NCBI GenBank assembly: GCA_030141605.1
Contig: JAQGDQ010000066.1
Location: 560,001 to 620,000, forward strand
Direction of reading: 5' to 3'
Origin: Tubiluchus corallicola
Taxonomy: Eukaryota; Priapulida; Priapulimorpha; Priapulimorphida; Tubiluchidae
DNA: 60,000 nt
Part shown: positions 39,001 through 51,000 of the stretch, one piece after another
Numbering within the stretch: position 1 is the first letter of the stretch
Layout of the letters: every line of letters starts with the position of its first letter
Made by a program: the position numbers and the translations under genes
The notes under the pieces: generated by a model
Databases searched by the model: none
The model's input: the letters and a program-made list of their open reading frames with translations, nothing else
Told to the model about the DNA's origin: nothing

Positions 39001-42000
39001 TTGACAAACAAGTTCTGTAACCACTGATCCTGGCCCAAACCCCGATCCCATTCTGAACTCCCGAGTCATTGATAATAATTAAATTAATTTAATACCTTGA
39101 CCTTCTGCCTGACTGCCTAATGACTGGAATAAGTCTGAACAATACTGCATTTCTTGTTGCAATCTGAGAAGTTCTGGATCCGTCTTGTCTTGGCTTTCTG
39201 CCAATAACTTGTCAGCGTCTTCTTGCAGAGCTTGAAGAATAACTTCACGTTGTGATGGCTGCATAGACATGAACTGGAAAATACCAAATAAATATTTTCA
39301 AAACCGATAAAACACTTTTTCTCGTTGAATGTGTATTGTCAACAATAATTGGTGCTTACGTAGCATACGTTTCTACCTGCGGAATAACTGCAAAAAAAGT
39401 CAATAGCTGTAGAAAAAGCATAATGCATACGCAGAGTACATACACGGGGGCACTAAAACAATATAAACCAATTTTCTCTATACAGCACCTCCTAAAATGC
39501 ATATGCATCCTGATGCCTACGTAAGCGCCACTTTATACAACTAGTACTTCATTTTCTATTCCACATGTTAAAATGCTTTACTTTACTTTCCGTCTTCTGT
39601 AGAAGGGTACCAGAGTTAAACTGCACCCAACTTGAGCTAAGATCAACCCTAAATTCGTTTCATAGTTTAAAGCAACTACAGTACTGTACCTGTTTGAGAT
39701 CCCAAGATTTGACAACTTTGATTGTAGCAAAAATCATTTGCAATTTCATCTTTCGGTGCTGCTCTTTCCATAAATCTAGTAGTTGTTCATACTGCTTTTG
39801 TAACCTGTTAAATAAATTAAGTTGCTTAGTTTCGATCATTAACCATCTATAACAAGTAAATATAAAAGACTGAAGTACAAAAAGTCACGCTAGAACAATT
39901 CCTTATGTGTTTTAAAGTGCCAAACTTGATATTCAAAATACTCCTTGTTATAAATGTAAATACACTAAATTTTTGCATGCAAAAAGATTGATGTAACTGT
40001 CAGTCATTTCAACAGATGTGACAATAAACAAGATAATCTACATATTAAACAGGAAAGAGTGATAGTTAATTAGAAGTCAGTGATTTTTATCTGTACTTAG
40101 GCAGCACAGACAAGCATTGAATAATTTTCAAGATATTATGAAGAAAACAAAAGGCAAAAACAACCTATTTAATAACTCTAAACCTAAAAATAAAAAAAAC
40201 AGACAGCTTGCATTTTCTCATCACTGAGACTTTTTTGAAATTCAAAAAAAAAACCTAAGTTAGAAAACGTACAGCATATGACTGTTAACATACAGGAAAC
40301 TTAAAAACGTGTATATAAAAACATTATCTTAACAAGTTAACACACACCTGTTAGCAGCTTCGATGGCCTCATCATTTACAGGTGGAATGAGAAAGCAGAC
40401 AGAAGGTACAAGTCCTTCTTGTCGTGATGAATTCCTCACTTTCCATTTTGTTGCCTGGGAATTGTCCAGTAAAACACATTCCTCGTCTTTCCTGATATTC
40501 ATCTAAATTACGGAAAAAATTAATTGCCAACTGTATGTGGTGCACACTTCAAATATATTTTCTATACAATACGGCATTCTGCAAGCCAGGATGCAGCATT
40601 CAGCAACAGGTCTACTTAATGTATATGGCTGTGGCAGGATCGAAACCTAGTCTGTCATCAAAATAAATCTCTAAAAGGAGATTCTGAACCAATACATTAT
40701 AGTCACCTTTGGATGAGCAACACATCATTTCCCCAATACAGTACATAGCTGAAAGCAGTATGGCAGATAAAAACCAAGCAGGAAACGATCTACTTACTAA
40801 CCAGGTTCCACACTGCTTAACTTGAGTTCTTAATACATACTGTGACTATTCTTAGCTATTCCACACTTTTCTCTTATCCTAACAGTAGTATAATATTAAC
40901 ACTTACTGTTGACCACTCTTAAGAGCATAATATTATCACTTTGCCAAAATAAACTGCCAAAATTAATTTTCACAACATTTATGTAATTTCAACAACAGTA
41001 TTTCTTAAACTCACAAACACCTGCTGCTTAAGCTCTGAAATATCATGCTTCACTACTTTACGCGTGTCCACTAAATAACAAAAAATATTGTAAAAAATCA
41101 AAGGTGAACTGAAAATAAGAAATACATAAAACACTCACGTGTACTTGCTTGTACGTGCAGAGTGCAGTCACTGGTCTTGGTTGACTAAGTTTGTGTCGGC
41201 GAAGTTTCAATGGTACGATTTCACGACTGCGTATCTGAAGCGACTGCACCATTTCTTCATGTTGTTTCATAGTTTCTCTCATCTCCTGTAAAAATGGACA
41301 ATGTGGATAAACAAGTATAATGTGCACGTAGACAATACACTGAATGCAGGGGAACTATGTATGCTATCATAAGCAGCAAGCTCAAGATGCAATAAGCCAT
41401 GCAAAGAGGTAAGGAGTTGGCACAGCAGTCAGATAAGCATGTAGGTTATAAACAGCTTGTTTGATGAATTTTATTAGGGACTTCTTTTAGAAGGTGACAA
41501 CATGACAAAATTAACATTTCAGTGCTTTAAGATGGATCAGAAACTTGCTGTTGTAACACAGTTTTTCAGCAAAAATTTACCGTCACTGAAACCAATTGTC
41601 ATTAAATGACAACTATTAAATAAGGTCAAACTACTAGCCCATCTTTTACAAAATATATAAAGGTGTTAACAGAAAGCACTTTGATAATACTGAGGTAATT
41701 CTTAACAAGAGTCGTTGCAATTAATAAAAAATCCCACAATCAAGAAAAGAACAATGACATGGCATTTTAATCCACCACTGTGGACTACCTTCTGATAAAA
41801 AGAACAAATATAAACAAAAATATAAACCAATAAAACTGCAGAAAAACAGCACACACCAAAGAACAGAATCACTAAAACTCCACAATAAATACGAAGCACA
41901 TGAGAAAAAGCAGTAGTCACAAAGACACAGAAGAGTACATGAGAAAAAGCAGTAGTCACAAAGACACAGTAGCAAAAAGCACAAAACGTCACACAGCACT

Positions 42001-45000
42001 TCAATGTGTATACGTTTTGCATTTTTGTAAACGGACAAATAAGCTTATACAAAGAGGATGTAATTTTAAAACCAGTTTTTAAGCAGTGAGAACAATAATA
42101 TTGTCATGAAAAATGTAAACTAACCTGCATTTCGCGTAGGTAGCGTTCACCTTGATCTATACTAATCTCTTCTTGTCCGTATTGTCCTTTCAACAACTCA
42201 ACGCTCTTGTGTAACCAATTCTCACATTCGGCAACATCCGTAAAGTATTTGTGATATGCTGATGCGTGTTTCAGATGTGTTTCTAAGCACATTGTTAGTT
42301 GAAGCAGCCATGACCACTGTGTCTGCATTGTTGCCATATAAGCCTGAAGACATGAACACAACAAATAAACAACAATTCACACAGAATTAAAATTTCAAGG
42401 ATGTCACAAATATTCCAAAGTTGTGAAGCACACATAATTACAAGTTAATGACCTGTAGCAACAATTAAGTGAAAACCAAATTGAATTTATCACAGAAAGT
42501 GACTTAATTAATATTTGGTGAAAATACAACTGTTTTCGAAAAATTTGAAAAAAAACGCAAGCAGAAAAAACTTTTACACAAAATTTTAATGAAAGCTAAA
42601 CATTATTAGTGCAGTGCATATATGTGCCATCCACTACATTTCACTGCTTTTCTACACACAATCCTGCAAGCCGAAATCAAGCACCCAACGGCAAGTTTTA
42701 CTCATCAATCAACGCACATGCCTCTAAAGTGAGCCACTGAACCGGCAAAGGTGTCGCAGCCATGTTCAGATGTGTGTACATCCTATCTCTATAAGGAAAA
42801 CAGCCAGAATCAGCAAGGCAAGAATGAGAGGTTCACTCATCCATTAACTGGCTAGCCTTGGCATGACTGTTAACTTCGGTTGCCAAGCACAACGCTTTAT
42901 GGCGCCTTTCAGACTAGACAGTTTTCTCTGAGAGTTCTCGCAATGAATAAAGCTTGCCTGCAAGAAACTCACGAGAGAACTCTTACCGACTCTAATAAGT
43001 TAATCATGCAGCCATTGCACCTTGCACTGTGCTTGACTTGCAAAGTGTGCTGCAAATTACAATTAACATTAACCTTAATTTAGAAAAATTGCATAATTTT
43101 GCTACATACCTCTATTGTTTTTGATGCGTGATGACCTCCTAGCACTAAAGCTTCACCTTTGTCCTGAACAGAGTTAAACTGTTTTTCACGTGCCTCGAGC
43201 TCACTCATTAGAGTCTGTTGCGAAAAATGACAATTTTAGTAAAATTACGTAACAAAGTTTCACTAAGTAATACTTCAGTGTTATCAATACTTATGCTGCA
43301 CTATGGTTATGTTTTAACTTGGAAAGTAAGGGTAGCAATTGTCAAAAATCTAATTAATACAGTTTTATATTTGTGTCCATTTATCTGAGAAAATAAAGCG
43401 ATTAACGGCTCAATGTTTGCAGTACACCAAAGTTTTCAAACCAATATTTTAGCAATTTAAAAGAATAAATATTTTATACTCATATAAGAAATGTACTAAC
43501 AGCATAAAGTCACAAAACAAGCTTGCTTTCACAATCAATGAGTAAATATTAATTTTTAGCTAATTAAGCTACCAAGTAACTAAGAAATTGCATTCGAATT
43601 CGTTTTATGAAGAAACATTCGATCCAGGGTTTTAGAAATGATCATGCTGTGTTCGTAAGCAGTAGTACAGCACAATGACAAAATAAACAATAGAACAAGC
43701 CAGATATTTTAAAGAAACATGTAACGTGGCAATTTCGTGGCCTTAATTGAGCTTTCATAGAACTGCAATATAGAAAATGTGTGAAAAAGATTTAGCCATA
43801 TACTATGCAGACAATCATATTTACGAAAAATAAAAAAAGCAGTGTTTTGATCTAGATTAGTGGTAAAACAAGGTAGAAAACATGCAACATGATTGAAACT
43901 TTGGGAAGCAAATGCACCAGCCATGCATTAAGTACACGTTACCAGTGCAAAAAGGACTGACAGACAGTAAAATTCTAACCTTTGACGGCGTTATTTCCCC
44001 CTGTGACAGTAATGAAAAGGAAAAATAAACCTTAAATTAACTTTAGAGAAAACTAGTCTTTTAAAATCAGTCTGAATGTTTTAAAAAAGTAATTCACATT
44101 TTAGCTGCTAGAGAAAACTAGTCTTTTAAAATCAGTCTGAATGTTTTAAAAAAGGAATTCACATTTTAGCTGCTTTTCTTTTTCTTGTCAGTGCACATTA
44201 CAAGAAATCACACAGAAAAGCACTTTCAGAAAATAAAAAAAATTCATGAAAATATTACAAATCTCCTTTATATTATCAAATACATGATATATTTTTTCAA
44301 TGATATAATCAAGTGCACTACGAATGTTTTACACTTACTTGATAATAACGTTCGATGTCAGATATTGGTAGACTCTTAGAACTCCAGTCTCGTGCAATTT
44401 CTGCTTCCTCTCTTTCATTCAGCCACATCAGTTCTGTTGTTGCGGCTTGTATGAAATCATACAGCGACTCAAGACTGACTTTGCGTTTGATCGCTGCATC
44501 CTGGAAGCATAAACAAACACTGTTAATTACTGTATGCTAAAGTATGTGTCAGTATATGTTAGGTAATTATATAAGTCGACATACGACCTATGTGACTTAT
44601 GACTATTTGACTTTACAACCTGAGTGGAACATAATTAACTAATTATATAAAACCAACTATAACTCATATTTCTATCTATTTTTTTAAACAAATTAACTAC
44701 AAATTGCTATCTGCTTCGACAAATTCATTGTAGGCGCTGCCATACTTAGGGGTCTTGATTGTAGAGGCGCACCATTTTAATGTATGAGTCTGACTTTCAT
44801 CCTATTCATCTTATGACCAATCTGCCAGAACAAACTGTGGTGGTCATAAATCGACAGCTGCCTTTAACTTTTGAGCTATCAAAATCACAGCTTGAGTCAC
44901 AGACTGTTACATCACAGTCATACATGTTTCCACGCATGGAATCGTCAACTTATGATGGTTCAGAACTCTAAATTACAAACAATGGTTCTTACTGTAGAGT

Positions 45001-48000
45001 AATTAATTTACAAACATTTTAAACAGATGTTAGTTTTACTAATCAAAATTGTATGTACACCAGTCAGGTCTACATTACTCTACATTACTGTTGTTCTCTT
45101 ACAAAATATTTGATACATCACATTTACGACCATACAGGTGTTAGATTCCTAAAATAAACTTACAAAGCTGAAATGATAACCAAAATGAAATTAATTACAC
45201 TGATTAATTCATAATATTTACCATAAGTTGAGAGTACTGCGTCTCTAATTTTGAAAGATGCTGTACATAGAGCTTCTGTTCCTGACCCGTCAGCGTGTTC
45301 TTGCCAGCCACGCACTGATCAACTTGGGTCCGAAAATCTACAATTTGCTGGTAAAGCTGGCGATGTTCTTCCAGAAAATGTTGAACTGATGGTAAATCTT
45401 CACCCCATTTTGACATCTCCATTATGTGCTAGATTTAAAGACAACGGAAATAATTTCAATCACACATAAATCAGCTTGCAATTACAATATACATTAGTTA
45501 AAAAGAAAGTAGTAAAAAGTACTTTTTAGGTCACGCCTTAAAATTTTAAATCGATACAAACTTGTTGGTCACACAAACAATCTATTTGATTAATATTAGC
45601 AGTCTGAGGTTTATAAATTTAAACTCTGGGGTTTATTTAGCTTCTTATCCATACTTGAAATATTAGTAATTCACATTATTTCAGATAAAATTTTGTAGGT
45701 TGCTAAAATAGTTGTCAAATGTCATTGACACACTTTTTCTGAAACATAAATTAGGTTTACATAAAAGTCTAGAAATTGCAATCTGCAAATTTTTAAATTA
45801 CCATTTTGCTTTCTGTCCAGCGTATACACTCTTGCAAAAATTTAAATACTTCGTTGGTCTCTATGATGCGCATTTCGGACACGACCTCCGTCGTTCGACT
45901 GACCGTCACCTCCTCAGTAACAAACGACTTCTTGTTAAGAGCTAGCACCACATTTGTATGGTAACGGGCACGCAAGTCTGTCATTCGTTTATGTAAAAGT
46001 TGAGCTCTGGTAAAACAACAAATAAAATTGTTCTCGTATTTACAACACTACAGAGATAAACAACGAAAATCAACATTCGAGGTCAACATGTCTGCAAAAA
46101 ACTAGTTGACAGATATAAATAATTTACCTTTTAATGTACAAAAGATAATTCAGGTCTTTTCACTTTGACCAACACCTTATGCTACTAAAAGCATACTGCT
46201 TGTTTCGACAGTGCTCAAACAATCTTGTTTTTCATAATCTGCAAAGCTTCCACCCAACTCTCATGAGTAAAGCAATATTTCAAAACTAATTCCAGAAATA
46301 GGATTATTACCCATAATGAAATTTATGCACTAAATCGGTTTGAAATGCAGTATGTCGATTTCCTGGCGAACTAAGAGAGAAAAATTTTATTGTGAAAAGC
46401 ACTACTTAGCAAACTACATTGACTTATTGTCATTAAGAAAATACTAATTATCTTTTTCTGATAAATGTTGTCAGTAAAGGTAGAGATGTCTACATATCTA
46501 AATTTGTGTGTCATTTGGATCGTTTCAATGGTTAGTGAACAGGAAAATCGATTAGGTATTTCAGAATGTTTTAGTTGTTTCAGAATATTTCTTGCTTTTC
46601 ATATTACAAATCCACTTATTTCCTGCACATTATCCTTATGAAATGACTACTTACTGTTCTATGTATTTGTCAGCATTTTGATGTTTGCCCTCTTTCAGCG
46701 TGTGAGTATCTGTAAAAATATCTTGCAGGATTCGCTCAGCATCCTTAATTGCTGCTTCCAATTGATCACAGTTCCGCTTGGCATCCAGAGGATGGATGCG
46801 ATTCACCCGTTTCTCCTCCTAGAAAATACCAACCAATGGTGCTAAATTACGTCACTAATTAATGTACAGTAAATAAGGGGCCACCCACCCAAAACGCAGC
46901 GTTCTTTTTAATTTAGGGGCATATAAAGAAACGTTCTATATCTTTTTTAATTGAGTGGTAAATCAAAAACATGCTCAGGCCCCTAATGAACAAATTGCTG
47001 ACTAAGCCACTGAGAGACAAAAAAAATCTGATAAACTTTTTGCTGGTATTATTATAGTGGTACACATACATAACATTACAGTACATAATATTACATATTA
47101 AGCACAAACTAATGGAACCAAAATGCAACTCAAAATTCTCATTTAACAGTGATTTGTTCCACATTATTCTTGTTTATGAACAAATTAACTTCTGGTGTCT
47201 TGAACTTTTTTATAAAACAAGAATTTCACACCAAAAGCATTTTTGTACTTCACAAAAACTGATTTATAATTGAAATGTAAACTGAGAGACATTCTTGCAA
47301 ATGTATTAGACTTTAGAACACACACTTTAATAAAATGACATTTTGGACAATCAGCTTGGTATACACTTGTATCAAAACTTGCTCAAATATTCCATAAAAA
47401 AGAACTAGATGTTGCCCATAATTTCTTTTTTGCATCCGTATCGCTAATTGTACACATTATTGTTTATTAAGAGAAGCAAACCTCACCTCTGCAACTTTGC
47501 GCTCTACTGCAGTTATTCTCTCATTTGCAACCCGTAACTGTCGATTTACCTTCTCTCCTAGCCTCTGCATCCGCTCCAACCTGTGCAAAAACCGAACAGT
47601 TTTCGTCTGAATTAACGCACTCAAAGAAGCAAGGTTTTCATTCCCCGAATATGCCATGATTATTATGCACATTAATGGTAAATCCAAAGGTAATAAGTGC
47701 CCTTACTGCCACATACACACCATGAAACAGTAACAGCTGGTGAAACAGTAACAGCCGGTCTTTTTCTATCATTGCAGCCAAGAAATATATACATCTTCTT
47801 CTGCGTTACTTGCTTTTGACACAACTCTTTATGCCCAAGAGTGAATTTTAGTTTCACTTGTGAATTATCCAATATGAAGAATAACAAGTTTTCCCATTAC
47901 AGTTTTTAGTACACAAGCAGTACTTAGAATCCAAAACACAGGCAGTACATAGAATCCAAAACACAAGCAGTACTGAGTCCAAAACACAAGCAGTACTTAG

Positions 48001-51000
48001 AATCCAAAACACAGGCAGTACTTAGAATCCAAAACACGAGCAGTACTTAGAGTCCAAAACTCAGGCAGTACATAGAATCCAAAACACGAGCAGTACTTAG
48101 AGTCCAAAACACAAGCAGTACTTAGAATCCAAAACACAGGCAGTACTTAGAATCCAAAACACAAGCAGTACTTAGAATCCAAAACACAAGCAGTACTTAG
48201 AATCCAAAACAATAACACTCATGTTCTACATCTTATAAACTCTGCACTTGGCAATGCATCTTAGAAGCATCACTTTAAATAATCTATTAGGTAAACGTAC
48301 AAAAAAATAGGAAACTGTTTTGCTGGTGGGACAAAAATCAACAAAATACTGCTCAATTTATTCACCTCAATAGGTACAGAACACAGTAAACATGATTGAA
48401 AGAAATGCAGTGTATTCACGTAAGAATGTAAGTGGTCGTTGGGGATGAATCTTTACATTACTCAGCAAAGTTTCATTTGTCAACAACAAACAAGGTGAGG
48501 TGCCGCTCCATTGACATAATAAGGTGCCGGCCGACGCCATCAATCAGCTTTCATGACACTATAACGCACAGAATAAGTGTACACAATGTTTGTGAAACAG
48601 TCCATGTTTGTTGATCCTAGTTTCAAACACCAATAAAGCTGTTGTAAACATAGTACAGTATCGGAGAATTACAAACCGACTGCAAAACACAAACTTAAAA
48701 CATCAGCAGAATTTGTAAATAAACACAAAAATGTGTTTGTTTCGGTTTACAACTTAAATTCACACAATTTTCAACACATTAATTGCAGGAAGAACAACGA
48801 AAACAGCAATTTGCTGGTATTTGAACTGCGATTTGCCCAAAATTTGCAACACCAGCAATCGCTATTTGCACATAAACTACGTGCAGCATGCCATGAGATA
48901 CCCAACGTGATCACTATTTGGCGAATTACAGATTACGATTACTAGACAGCAAGTCTGAAAAACCAGACAGTTGACAAAAAATCTAAAATGCTAAAACAAT
49001 TTAATATTAATTAGCCAGTGACTCAAAAGCAAAATAAGCAAAAGTATCAGGTTCCGGAAAACGCCTCTCTCCTAAGAAAAATACGGGAGAAGAACTCAAA
49101 TACGGGAGTGCTTTTGATTAAGTGATTCACATCAAACATTAAAAACCAGTCATTTAACAAACTAACATGCACAAAAATTCAATAGGAACCACAATAACTT
49201 GGTAAAACCAAGAAATCTGCTACATATGATGACACTAACATTCTGCTACAAGTCAGGACAACTTTTGAAAATCACTAATATAAACTAACACTTTCTAGAA
49301 AGATATTAGAGGTAAATTTGCTCAAATGTGTTGTTACCCTAAGGGTCCAAATTCCATCAAAATACCGTTAACAGCAGAGGAACGTGTGCATACCAGACAA
49401 TGACGTATAAAGCAAATAATCAGATGTATGTACTGAACATAATGAAAAACAGAACATCAGAAATAAAAGTGCCAAAAGATGGCACCACCTGTGCAGTTAT
49501 GATAAACAAGTGCCTACAATCGTACAGTAGTAAAAACACAAAACCAGAAAAAATGTGCTTTGATTAGTCAAACTTAGTTAAAATCCAATCAACAGCCAAA
49601 CCCTGACATATGAACGCTCGACAAACTCAAAGCCTAACAAAAAAATCAATGGCCTTATCATGAAATGAGAGTCTAAAAAAATTCAGTAGACCTCTAACAA
49701 CACAGCACTTCACACTACTCGACCCAATTCAATTCTAGTTTTGAAGGGAACTCAAACAGGAAAATCCAGGCAGTGATGTTGTTACCACAAGACCTTACCG
49801 ATTCTCACCTCTCATTGCCTCCAGATGCCTCATCTACCTGACGCTTCATTCTGGCTAATCTTTCTTTGAAATCAAGAGAACACCTTGGTATGAGGATGAG
49901 TTTAAGAGTTCAGAACTTCAGCTGTGTATTTTATTTGCTGATGGCCGACTTCCCCAGGCCAAAATTTTTTGCCACACCTCAAATATTAAGTTCCTTTCCT
50001 AAATTACTATATTTTTGAAAGAAATCTCATTTTAACATAAATCCAAATGTTGCTTTAGCCATTCAGTTTGCAACAAATATGGGGATTGCACTAATGCAAT
50101 GTGGCGGCCCCATCTTATAATTTTGTATCAGTGTCAGTGCTGCTGAAAAAGACTAAGACCTGCAGCTTTTAATTCCATTGTGCCACTAAACAATGTGAAA
50201 TTCTATTGGTAGGACTGTATCCAAAAATGTAGGAAACTTATTAATTACTTCATAATACCTGGAAATTTCATGATGAAGAGCCAGCTCTCGTTCCTGAGTA
50301 AACGCCATCAGGCGACCCCAGCTACGATTGATCACTTCATAATGCAGCTGCGGTTCAACCTCGTACTGACCGGTAGTTCCGGGTCCCATGGCCTGTATGT
50401 CTCGATTTAGGTTATCCAACTTTCTCAGATCTTTTAATCTCGGTGGAATGTCATGCGATTTGAACCGCTGAAAGTCTTGCAACAATCGCTGCAAATCAAA
50501 ATTTATGAAATACAGTTTATCAATACATGTAAACTACGCATACATTTTGACTTTGGAAAATTATTACCAAAAATTTTTAAAGAAATTTTACATGTAGTAT
50601 TTATTTAAAAACTAATATGCAGTTTTTCATAAAAACACATTAAAAACTATTTAGATTTGCAAAATATTTCAAAACAACTTCCAAAATTACAACCACTTAA
50701 CATTGGTTGATGGTGCATTATAATGGTCATTATTACCCAAGGCCTTTTTGATGATTTAAACATGGTACAGGAGCCTAAATCTGTTATATTACAACTGATA
50801 AATTAGACAAATAGTCGGTGGAATAGCTCTATACTAAATCCAAATAACAAATCTTGTCAGATTAAATATAAAATTAACTTTTAAAAGCCAGATGGCTTGT
50901 AGACAAGAAATAACTTGAAATAAACATACAAAACAAGGAACCACAATTATTGTGCATTATTCTAAATTGATACAGACCTGCATTTCTGGGATACTGTTAG

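Larger units (their letters stand above)
34742..39095 (-). other. Introns between E18 and E24
   Basis: Introns at 34742-34908, 35069-35908, 36100-36994, 37134-37570, 37738-38249 and 38384-39095. They hold a SINE-like copy (36.53-36.64 kb) and a tRNA-like fragment (37.31 kb). They also hold two GC-richer patches (38,461-38,590 and 39,010-39,066) rich in GGGATC, GGTTCGGG and GGTTTGGG on the minus strand, which may be fragments of one repeat. The rest is featureless AT-rich sequence. Confidence 0.7.
39274..43109 (-). other. Introns between E13 and E18
   Basis: Introns at 39274-39689, 39805-40347, 40503-41138, 41286-42124 and 42344-43109. They contain SINE-like copies b and c and the 39-bp duplication. 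No additional gene is seen. Confidence 0.7.
43215..47486 (-). other. Introns between E7 and E13
   Basis: Introns at 43215-43979, 44001-44338, 44501-45221, 45429-45801, 46007-46654 and 46819-47486. Apart from the 65-bp duplication I see nothing beyond AT-rich intronic sequence. Confidence 0.7.

Noticed and set aside
41021-41070. 50-nt exon-like stretch with acceptor TATTTAG and donor CAGCAG|GTGTTT inside the SH3 intron
   Set aside because: It does not preserve frame between E15 and E16 (both phase 0). Inclusion gives a stop after five codons. The SH3 is complete without it. At most a poison exon, unsupported without RNA.
41702-42052. Cys/Phe-rich minus-strand frames of 105 and 116 codons resembling a membrane protein
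   Set aside because: Two overlapping frames of the same intronic 39-bp duplication with an AT-rich flank. The hydrophobicity comes from base composition.
47911-48210. CRISPR-like regular repeat
   Set aside because: Copies are directly tandem, without unique spacers, in a eukaryotic intron.
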